In this document: one piece after another, positions 38,201 through 50,200 of the stretch
Numbering within the stretch: the stretch's first letter is position 1
How the letters are laid out: each line of letters begins with the position of its first letter
Origin: Chiridota heheva
Lineage: Eukaryota; Echinodermata; Holothuroidea; Apodida; Chiridotidae
Reading direction: 5' to 3'
Length of the DNA stretch: 64,000 bases
Assembly: GCA_020152595.1 (NCBI GenBank)
Contig: JAIGNY010004603.1
Coordinates: 55,001 to 119,000 of the forward strand
Position numbers and translations under genes: made by a program
The notes under the pieces: generated by a model
Told to the model about the DNA's origin: nothing
The model's database searches: none
What the model saw: the letters and a program-made list of their open reading frames with translations, nothing else

Positions 38201-41200
38201 AGCACCAGAGATCTGCAGGCACGTCAACAAGTAGAGTATGGTACCAGAGATCTGCAGGCACATCAACAAATAGAGTATGGTACCAGAGATCTGCAGGCAC
38301 GTCAACAAGTAGAGTATAGTACCAGAGATCTGCAGGCACATTAACAAGTAGAGTATGGTACCAGATCTGCAGGAACGTCGACGAGTAGAGTATAGTACCA
38401 GAGATCTGCAGGCACATCAACAAGTAGAGTATGGTACCAGAGATCTGCAGGCACGTCAACAAGTAGAGTATAGTACCAGAGATCTGCAGGCACGTCAACA
38501 AGTAGAGTATGGTACCAGAGATCTGCAGGCACATCAACAAACAGAGTATGGTACCAGAGATCTGCAGGCACGTCAACAAGTAGAATATAGTACCAGAGAT
38601 CTGCAGGCACGTCAACAAGTAGAGTATAGTACCAGAGATCTGCAGGCACGTCAACAAGTAGAGTATGGTACCAGAGATCTGCAGGCACATCAACAAATAG
38701 AGTATGGTACCAGAGATCTGCAGGCACATCAACAAATAGAGTATGGTACCAGAAATCTACAGGCACGTCAACAAGTAGAGTATGGTACCAGAGATCTGCA
38801 GACACGTCAACAAGTAGAGTATGGTACCAGAGATCTGCAGACACGTCAACAAGTAGAGTATAGTACCAGAGATCTGCAGGCACATCAACAAGTAGAGTAT
38901 GGTACCAGAGATCTGCAGGCACGTCAACAAGTAGAGTATAGTACCAGAGATCTGCAGGCACGTCAACAAGTAGAGTATGGTACCAGAGATCTGCAGGCAC
39001 GTCAACAAATAGAGTATAGTACCAGAGATCTGCAGGCACGTCAACAAGTAGAGTATAGTACCAGAGATCTGCAGGCACGTCAACAAGTAGAGTATGGTAC
39101 CAGAGATCTGCAGGCACATCAACAAATAGAGTATGGTACCAGAGATCTGCAGGCACATCAACAAATAGAGTATGGTACCAGAAATCTACAGGCACGTCAA
39201 CAAGTAGAGTATGGTACCAGAGATCTGCAGACACGTCCACAAGTAGAGTATGGTACCAGAGATCTGCAGACACGTCAACAAGTAGAGTATAGTACCAGAG
39301 ATCTGCAGGCACATCAACAAGTAGAGTATGGTACCAGAGATCTGCAGGCACGTCAACAAGTAGAGTATAGTACCAGAGATCTGCAGGCACGTCAACAAGT
39401 AGAGTATGGTACCAGAGATCTGCAGGCACGTCAACAAATAGAGTATAGCACCAGAGATCTGCAGGCACGTCAACAAGTAGAGTATGGTACCAGAGATCTG
39501 CAGGCACATCAACAAATAGAGTATGGTACCAGAGATCTGCAGGCACATCAACAAGTAGAGTATAGTACCAGAGATCTGCAGGCACATTAACAAGTAGAGT
39601 ATGGTACCAGATCTGCAGGAACATCAACAAATAGAGTATGGTACCAGAGATCTGCAGGCACATCAACAAATAGAGTATGGTACCAGAGATCTGCAGGCAC
39701 GTCAACAAGTAGAGTATAGTACCAGAGATCTGCAGGCACATTAACAAGTAGAGTATGGTACCAGATCTGCAAGAACGTCGATGAGTAGAGTTTAGTACCA
39801 GAGATCTGCAGGCATGTCAACACATAGAATTTAGTACCAGAGATCTGCAGGCATGTCAACACATAGAGTATAGTACCAGAGATCTGCAGGCACGTCAACA
39901 CATAGCATATAGTACCAGAGATCTGCAGGCACGCCCACAAGTAGAGTATGGTACCAGAGATCTGCAGGCACATCAACAAATAGAGTATGGTACCAGAGAT
40001 CTGCAGCCACAAAAGGCCCCCAGTCCATCGCAGATTAACTCCCCAGCAGTGCTGGTACTCATTTAACAGCTGAGTGGACTGAAGCAAGTAAAGCGTCTTG
40101 TTCAAGGGCAAGGGTAGCCATTCCAGAGAATGGAGTGATTGATGGCTTGTCACAAAATGTTACAACACAAAATTTCAAATGTCACATAAATGTCACAAAT
40201 TTTATATAATTTTTGGCACCTTTTGCACAGAATGTCACATCAGTTTTGCCTTTGTCACATTTGATTGGCATAAATTCACACACATCATGACCAGTTGACC
40301 TCATAAAAAGGATCATTTGTTTAGGTCTGTTTCATGAAAAATGGAATCCACCACTAAAATAAAACATCAAATTACCAATGAGTATGAGTGAATGGGGTAA
40401 AACAGGCACAAATTATGTCAGACAAATTTCAATACATCAGTTTATGTTCATTTTGTCACAAAATTTTCAAAATGTACAGATTTCTGGTCACAAAATTTTG
40501 TCACAAAATATAACTATGTCATGGACGCTCCATTCTCTGCAACAGGAGAACTAGTACAATGGAGTCATTGATAATGGAATTTGATCCTTATTACTTGTGT
40601 TTATCAGAATAAAGGAAATACAGAGGAAAAGTCTGACCAGACCTGGTTAGATATCAGGTCGGGTGTGACTGTTCAAAACTTTGAAGGAGCACAACAACAA
40701 ATGCAAAATTGTTAATGTACGATGGTCTTTTCGCCAGTGCACCACAACTGGTTATCAAAGGCCGTGGACATTGACTTGGTTGTTGATGTTATGTCTGTCC
40801 GTACGTCATACCTATGTTCTCGTCGGGTCGTATTAAGCGTTTTGAGATACAGTAGCATTGTTACTATCATAACCGAATACGCAGGCGACGACCCCGTCAT
40901 TGTAATTGTGTGTTCACTCGTCGAGCTCACCCTTTTCGAATATCCTGGATCTGTCAGTGTTTTGAGCAGCTGTGTAATCAACTATGGCTTATCAAAAGAG
41001 ACCCATATACAAGAATTCCCCTAGGCCCACATTGAATTATGATGGCCCTGGGTAGCAGCGCTTATAACACACATGTGTATGATGATTTATAAAAGTAGCT
41101 GAAATTTATGAATTTTCTTGTCAAAATAGCTAAGAATTGTCAATTATGCAGAAAATAGGTGAAATTAGCTTGAAAAATAGCTGAAATCGGCTAAATAGCT

Positions 41201-44200
41201 GAGGTCCCACATGCCTGTTATAAGGAACACAATTACATGTAGGCAGTAGAAAGTGCTACAATTCTGTTTTAGTAAGCTCCCAGGGAGCTTATTGCATCGA
41301 ACATGGTATATACATTCTGATTAATTTACTAAATCATACATAATTTCTCCTAAACTTGGTTGCTTTACCAAGGTTTGTAATGCCCTGATAAGACTAAATG
41401 CTTCTTCAACTAGGTGCAACAACCTAGTTTCAACTATTTGCAATTTGCTCAAATTTCTATTGAAGATCCATTGGAATTTACAGCAGGGTCTCCAGTTGAT
41501 CTTGACCTTACCTCGTTGACCCCACAAGGACACTGGACCACAACGATCTCTTCATCAGCCACTGATTCCCCTTGAGAGCCAGGAGTGACTGCTTCATCTC
41601 TCTTTTCTAAAAATAAAATAACAAAACAAAGAAATATTCAGTCTCCACAAACTACTTACCTAGACTCTGGACAGCAACAATTCAACATACCAGTATAAGA
41701 AAGTCTTTAAATTTGAGATAAGCATAGTTTGTTTGCTTTTTTGTTTGATGAGGGCCTAACGGCACCACCACAAGGAAGGTCAAATTGTGCCTGAGAGGTC
41801 AGATCATTCTAGAGGAAGAAAGGAAAGAAAACAGGGGATAATGAGAGAAATTCAAGAACAAAAGGTTCAGAAAGCTGTGATTGAGAGGGGAGGTGCATGG
41901 TTGAAACAAAAACAAAGTAGAGAGGGGATGGAAGAGGAGAATTAAATATGGTTGTAGAGGGAGGCATGATGAAGGAAGGAGATAATTTTATCCAGAGGAT
42001 TTTTCTGGAAGAACTCAGCAATTGAGTTGTGGGGAGCAAGGGAAGCTCTGGGAGGTTGTACAGGGGGCAAGCAAGGAGAACGTGATAGATTGTGAGGGTG
42101 CAATGCAATTGTTGCAGAGGGGTTGGGGGGAGCCAATAAGGAGGTGGGAGTGAGTGAAGTGGGTGTGACCAATTCTAAAACGGGTAATATGAACGTTGTC
42201 GATACCCGAGAGGTTGTTAATGGTGGATTTGATTGGAATTGTGGGCTGGATGACATGGAGTTTGTTATCAATTTCTGAGCTCCATGAGGTTTGCTAGCGG
42301 TCATGAACAAGGGAAGCGATAAGCGGTTTGATGTCAGAGAGGGTTTTGGGAAAAGGGGCAGGGAGAAGGTGGAGGGCAAGCTTAGCAGCTGCATCAGCCC
42401 TGTCATTACCGGGGATGCCAACATGGCTGGGTATCCAGAAGAAAAGAACACTTTTCCTGCAGAGGGTGGGAGAAAGGAGTTTCCGAGGAGGAGGTGGCAT
42501 GTGAGGTTATCCCATTTAAGGTTGAGTAAAGAAGTAAGAACAGCCTTTGAGTCGGAGAAAATGGCAAAGTGGCTGAGCGGAGAGTGTTCAATAAAGTTGT
42601 GCCTGATCAAAATTTGATTATTTGTTTTAAACATGTGGGTGATCAAAGTCTGATTATTTTTGATATACACAAAACTTTGTTATATATAATCAGGAACATT
42701 GTTAAAGAAATTGTTTTTCTCTTCCTTCAGTCTTTGAAATTACCAGGAATGTCCTTTCCCCTCAGAATTTCAATTGGGGTGGGCTGGGAGAAGTATGGGG
42801 TTGGGGGAGGGGTGACAAATGAATAATATATAAACATGGTAGTTGAGGTGGGCTGGGGTTTGGGGTGGTATGTTGGTTGGGGTGGGTTCGATGGGGTGGA
42901 TTTGGGTTGGGATGAAGGATGGGAGTGGGGAGGGGTGACAAATAAATAACATATAAACATGGTGTTTGGGGTGGTTTGGTGGTTGGGATGAATTGGTGGT
43001 TGGGGTCGTTTGGGGTTAGGGAGGCTTGGGGTTGGTCATGAAGAGCTTTGCAATGGTGTGATAATAACATATTGCGGTCCACTCACCTGGTAAATTAGGA
43101 CTCTCAGTAGGAACCTTATCACATGTGGTTGGCTCAACATTAGATAGTTTCTCTTCTGAAACCTGTGAAAGAAAAGCAAGAGACAAAAGATTTTTTTATT
43201 GATATACTGTAAGCCTATATGATTGACTGATTGATGCATGCAGGCAGCATTACATAAATTACTTTATAATACTTAATAACCATTAAAACAGCAAAAGTAT
43301 TTCAAAAAGTCTGTTAAAATCAACCAATTTAAAGCTTTTTGAAAAAAAAAATCCTTTAATAAGCAAATCTGTACCACAATGCACTTTAGACGATTTCCTC
43401 ATGTAAATCCTGTTCCAAACTTGAAAACTAAGAATTTGAAATTACAATAATTTTATAAAAAAGAGTTATTTTACCCAGGAATATTCAATTCCAGCTCTAT
43501 GAAGGAATGGTCTGTCAATCATTCAGTTAATTCACACATCATCTCAGGTATATGATACACAGCTATTTTTATCCCCAGTTTGAAAACAAACTTCTCCCAC
43601 TAAGACATCAAACACAGATGAGTGATTTCAATCACAGCAGTGCCCTAATTACTCAGCACTGGCTTCTGTAATCTTATACACACAAATAACCTTAGGCTAC
43701 TTGGCTGTGGTGTGCATGGGGTTGGCAGATAAACAATCATACTTTGGAGTGGAAACACAATACACTGAACAAGAAGTCGGGTTTGTAATTGTCATACCTG
43801 ATTTTTCAGGATTAACTCAGGTGTCAGGTGCGGGTAGACTTAAAGAGAAACTTTTCGGCATGTACATTTTGAAAAACTCTTAATTACGTTCTCTGTTTTC
43901 CTATCTTAATACCTTTGTTGTGATTTTGCTCCAAAGTAACTTGGAATTGCCCAAAAAAAATAAAAAATGGGAAGGCCAAACATTTGGCACCACTGGTTTG
44001 GGTTGTGAATGATCAAAAGGACTTTAGCAGTAGTCCTAAAATGATGTGATTGTAGAAACAAAATAAGAGTAAAACACTCAGATATATTGGTCAACATAAA
44101 GTTTATCAGAGTTGAAATTATTTACAAAATTTCCCATGGGTCTGAATACAGGTGTCAAAAATCTTCCCAAGAAAAATCGAGACAGAAATGATATCAATGT

Positions 44201-47200
44201 AGTAAATACATCTTAGAACATGTATGCTTCCCTCTTTCACAATTCAATGTACTATTCAGACGTCGCACAATTTTTAGAGCAAATATCTACCACACATACT
44301 GTTGTTTGTTCAAGAAAAAAATGTCTTCCCAGAAATTAGCATCTCTGAGCTACGAAATAAGCCACACCCAGCGTAGCAACGTGGTAACTAAGTGGAGGCA
44401 AACAAACTTCAAATACACAATCATGCATTGACATTTAGATGTTCGCAAAGCCTGCCGCAAGCTTTGACCTCATTTATGGCACTTTTCCAGATCTTTCGAG
44501 TTTTTAGCAAAAATGGTAAACAAGATTCAGTTTGCTAACTAACCAAATTTAGTTTGCTAAGTGTTCTGGGTAACAGCAATCAGATTTACAAAGCCCTCGC
44601 GCAGCGGGTCCGTGAGCGCAATTTTTGTTCACCATTTTGTCGCCACTCAGTCTGTGTATGCAGAAAATTGTTTTGTACAGTAAGTTGCATTGACTAAAAG
44701 AGCACACGCCGTTAGCTAGCTGTACTGTACTGCATAGGATGTTTGCCCCACTCAGTTATGCAGATTTTGTTGCTAGGCAAATTCATGCGGTGATTGGTTG
44801 GAAAAGCTGTCAATCATCTAACTCAGACAACTTAATTGCCATCATTACAAATGCAAAGATCTATTCTATATTCCCTCTCATGAACCCCTTCAGATCTGAA
44901 ACAAATCTTCGGTTCCGGCAGTTATAATCGCGGGGAAAAAAGGGAATTAACCTGTCTGAGTAAGACGATTGACAACTTTTCCAACCAATCACCGCATGAA
45001 TTTGTCTAGCAACAAAATCTGCATAACTAAGTGGGGCAAACATCCTATGCGGCACTGGTACAGTACAACTAGCTAATGGTGCGTGCTCATGTAGTCAATG
45101 GAATGTACTGTAAAAAAACAAATTTCTGCACACACAAGACTGAGTGACAGCAAAATGGTAAACAAAAATTGCCCTTACGGTAGAAAGCTGTCGCGTCGTA
45201 CAGTAAAAACCCATATCAAACGTCATCAGGATCAAATGGAAATCAAGAAAATGTCTTTTTATTTCCCGGCACATGTCTGTCTACTAGTGCAACCAATGGC
45301 ACAAGAAGATACTGGCATAATTATCTTACAAAAATAATCTGATATAACTACATGTAAACGTATGTAAATCTAGTTCAGTGTACAACAGACCACAGTGTTC
45401 CTGCCATACAAAATGGCAATATAAACAAAGTCATGTGAGGCCATGTCGGCTGAAACACCCTCAGAGATGTCAACGGCTGTTTAAGAAACCAGTTGTGAAG
45501 TACTGGTAAATGAGGACCAACCAGGAATCGAACCCGGGACCTCTAGTTTTCCAAGCTGATACAATGGTCGTTAGACCACAGAGGTCTTCAGAAAGTGCCA
45601 CTCTTTATGGAACAAGTTTTTGCTCAAGAAAGAATTGCAATGATATGTTCTCCTGTAGTTTGTTTGGCGACGTTTAACAATACCATGATAGCAAAGGTCA
45701 ATTGAATCTTTCCAGGTTACAACATAGGCTACGCCCACCATAGCAACGCGGTAACTAGGTGAAACAAACAAACTTCAAATCCAAATCATGTATGACCAAT
45801 GCATTGACATTTAGATATTCATTCAGCCTTCTGCATGTTTAATCCATTTATGGCACTTCTCCAGATCTTTCTAGTTTTTAGCAAAAGGAATAAACAAAAT
45901 TCTGTTTGTTAACTGTTTTGGATAACAGGAATCAGATTAACAAAGCCCGTTAGTGGGCCCGTGAGTGCAAATTTGTTCACCATTTTGCTGTCATTCAGCC
46001 TATGTGTGCAGAAATTTGTTTTGTACAGTCTGTGCATTGACAAGATGAGCGTGTGCCGCTAGCTAGTGTAGCTGTACCAGTACCACGTAGGATGTTTGCC
46101 CCACTTAATTATGCAGATTGTATTGCTGGGCAAATTGGTGGGTGATTGCAAGTTGTCAATCACCAAACCCAGAGAGGTTAATTGTGCCCAAAAGATTAAA
46201 TTATATAAGAGGTAGAAACCAAATTAGAGAATTAAAGAGATATTAGTGGAAAGGAGATTAAAGAGAGGAGATTAGAAGATAAAAGATCTTTTCAGAGATT
46301 TCTGACAATTCAAAATAGTACCATACCTCCTCTACTACCTCCATCTTCTCATCCTGTCCTTGAGTGCTGCTTGTTGATGCCTGGACTTCTTCCACCTGAA
46401 CATCTGCATCCTCCGCCTCATCATCATCCTTCAGCTCAAACTGTGTCTTGTCTGTCTTCATTCGTAATTTCACTCTGTTGGCACAATTGTTTCAATTCAT
46501 GAGTATACATAACGGGATACATATGGTAATATCAAAACCATTAAATTCTGTTGGACATGGTCATAATGAAAGAAAACAAAGGATGTAATTCAGGCATAAA
46601 TATTTTGGAATTTCATCATCATCCTTCAGCTCAAACTATGTCTTGTCTATCTCCATTCGTAATTTCACTCTGTTGGTACAATTGTTTTAATTAATGAATA
46701 TTCAGAAGGGAATACATATGGTAACATCAAAACCAATAAGTTCTGTCAAACATGATTACAGTATAGTGAAAGAAAACAATGGTTGTGAGGCATATTTTTG
46801 GAATTTTATCATCATCCTTCGCCTCAAACTGTGTCTCATCTGTCTCCAATCGTAATTTCACTCTTGTGGACAGAAAGTTTACATTGATGAATATTTATTA
46901 TTAAATTGATTTAATGGCATATCCCAAAATCAAGGAACATTTGTTAACAAAAACGTTTGGGGAAAATCAATCAATCAATCAGTAAAATTTATAGAGCGCA
47001 AAAACCCACAATCATAGCCCCTTAAGAAAAGGCCAGTCATGGCTGTAGACTTCAGACTGAAGAAGCCCTATAAATAAGGACAGAATAAAGTCTCAATTGC
47101 AAATTAAAAAAATTCCATTTCGTTGCCATTTTACAATGATACGATTTGGTTTGGCCAAACAACTAAAGTGTTTCGGCACTAGAACAGGAAATACAATTTC

Positions 47201-50200
47201 ACTCCAGATAGCGTCCTCAGACATTACTTCATATATAATCCACTTTCTGGCCACAGGCTCCATTGGTTCTATCAGAGAGATCTACTGGTTCTATGCAGTC
47301 TGATAAAGAATGTAATGTTTTGATGCATTAAAGTACGTCAAGATGTCCGCAGTCCTTGTACAAGTTAAAGAAAAAAAACCCCGCATACTTCTGCAGCATC
47401 TACCAATTGGGTTCCTTGTTTCGGTTCACGGGCCAGAAATAATCTTTATTCTAAAATGTTTTTTCTCACCTTTTTCTATAATGGCAGTGCCCAAGAAATA
47501 CTGTGAATTGGACTGAATGTATTTTTTGTAAATTTTAACGTTTTTATTTTCTTCCGATTTCTACTTTGAAAAAATAATCACGCACTTATTAACTTTCACA
47601 TTTTTCAAAATATATTAAAAACATTAGTTTTATTTACAAACGTTTGTAATTATTCTAAAATGTGCAGGTTTGTGTATCAAAGATGGTGGATTTTCAGCAT
47701 GTATTCAGCAATACTATACCTGCCGTGTCCATAGGGCCACGACACAAGAACAATTTGCACTAAAGCGCTGTACAACTAAGAACAAACTGAGACAAGCATA
47801 GAAGGTGAATGAAAGTTTAAACAGAAATGATGGCAGAATATGAATTTGAAAAAGCTTTTACTAGGGCTGTCACGATTATCGTGATATCGTGATATTTGTT
47901 TTTTCCACGATTTTAAAAATACCCGCACCACCATATTGTGACATGATGAAATGACCATTCTTACAAAAAATGGTCCATCAATCTTTCTTGACACCCCCAA
48001 TTTTCTCAAAATCAGGGGTAATCCACACCATTCAACCCGAGAGACTCATCACGATTTATTGACTAGCATCCAGCTATTGTTACACCATACACAACACAGG
48101 GGTAATCTATACCTTCTTAACTGATAACACCTTCATAGTCTATTCACAGTTCACTTGTTAGCAACCAGCTACTGTTACACTGTACACAATAGGTCATTCA
48201 TCTGGGGGTCAAGCTACATAACTGCTGTTCAGTGATGTGCATCAGATTAGTCCTTGGCTGAGCCTGAATATAAATATACATTATATGCTTGGGAGGACTT
48301 TGTGCAAAACCCATGAATGATTGATGGACCATTTCTCCTAAAGATGGTTATTTCCTCATGGACCTCAAATCAACTGAGACAGGCATTGAAAGTAAAAGAA
48401 AGTCCATGCAGAAATGACAGTGAAAAAGAAGTAGAATAAGTTCTTACATGTGGAAAGGCTGGATCATTGAAGAGCAGGAGGATCAGGCAAACGTACATGC
48501 AAACAATAGAAAGAAAGCATCTTTGATTCAAGATTCTGTTTAATAATCATCAAAAAGAGTACTCAATTCTGCCATGGTTGTTAAATTGTGACAAAAAAAT
48601 AAATAATAACTTTCAAGAGTATGGTTGCTTATAATACTAGAGACACATCTATGTGAAAAAGTACCAAACTCTGGTTCAACAATTTTCAATTTTTTTTAAC
48701 AAATATTTTGCTTTTGAGGTAAAGCTGATAAAAGGTTCAAGAATTTGAAATATAAATGCAAAATTTAAGACGTTACCAAATCGTGACCAAAATTCCACAA
48801 TTTTTGCTTCAAATTAATTCAGCTGTAGAATTCAGCTCTTATCATCATTTAAAACTTTTAATCTTAAATGTGATTTGGAATACAAGGAAGCGCAGAAATT
48901 CATACAGTGGGTTCAGCTTCAAACCGTTGTACAGTAAAAGATTTAACAGATCTGTTCCACTGATGACATCATAAATTTGCATACCGTATTTGCCATTATA
49001 AGTGCAATAGAAGTGCACCACTTTTTAGACCTAAAGTTTCTTCCTGATAAGCACCCATGCCCTAGCCACGTAGTGTGTGCTTTTCAAACTACATTGTGTG
49101 AACTGATTTGATCTACTAGCCCCACAATAGCCATCACAAAAAAACATTATGAGCGTCAGATGTAAAATAAGCGAATAATGAAGAAAAAAATCTTGAAATA
49201 AATTATGATATCAGTCAAAAATTGTTGGGTGGGCGCTTATTACAATAGGGGTGCTTAATACTGTACGTCAAATACAGTACTTTGTTGAAATATCAAGCCT
49301 GGAAAATGGAGAGAAAAAAATGCAACATAATCTGACACATGAAAACACACTCTTTGTGTAGTAATTACCATAGTGATAGCACCATCAGATCTACAAATAT
49401 TTCATCCATATTTACAAAACATTTTAAAGTTTGTCGTTTTTATAAACACGGGTGATGATGCTGGGTACATGATGCATAAGGGTGTCGAGTATCCGACATG
49501 TTTAGTGCTGGGTACCCAACACATAAGGGTGCCTGGTACTCGACGAGTAAGGATGCCGGGTACATAACAGGTAAGGGTGCCGGGTACCTGATGCATAAGG
49601 GTGCCTGGTACCTGATGCATAAGGGTGCCTGATACCGGGACGAGTAAGGATGCCGGGTACCTGATGGGTAAGGATGCTGGGTATCCAACAGGTAAGGATG
49701 CCGGGTCCAACAGGTAAGGATGCCGGGTACCCCAGGAAAAAGGGTGCCAGGTACCCAGCCCTTAAGATGCCAGGTATCTGACGCATAAGGGTGCCAGGTA
49801 CCTGACATGTAAGGGTGCTTGGTACCCTTCCTATTTTTTGGCCACATAAATTAACAAGAGACATATTACTCTATAGCAATGTTCATGCCAACTGGGAGAG
49901 TTGATGACGGAAATAATTTGATTGGTAGACTTCTTTCTTACCGTTGCAACGTCTCCAATCTTGATGTTCATTGGCTCCTCACTGAAGCCAAAGTTATCTT
50001 TCTTAGCAGCCTGAAAACCTGGGGGCTCATAGTCAGTTGGGGTGACTAGAAACCAAAGAAAAGTACGGGACTTAATGTTAATGATTAATTAACATCCACT
50101 GTTTAAATATAATATTCTAAAGATAAAAAACATTCTTTACAACAGCCATTAGGCCTAAAGGGCTGGTGCTAATCCCAAGTTTCAAATGGTGCGATTTGAT

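Noticed and set aside
36735..40010. Possible CRISPR array
   Set aside because: The units are contiguous, with no variable spacers, and the context is a spliced animal gene.
36599..40153. Open frames of 439, 468 and 411 codons with 13-residue repeats
   Set aside because: The 39-bp unit is a multiple of three without stops. Both strands are open and the array is intronic, between the two PHD exons.
41942..42670. 242-codon frame as a host gene
   Set aside because: It contains RNase H motifs of a LINE and matches two other truncated copies in the window.
46605..46870. The two exon 7 copies as extra coding exons
   Set aside because: One has an in-frame stop and both lack a donor and the second half of the exon.
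47870..47925. CACGATTATCGTGATATCGTGATA palindromic patch as a regulatory site
   Set aside because: Similar ATCG/CGAT-rich patches occur in decayed interspersed repeats (also at 17364-17420). There is nothing to tie it to regulation.
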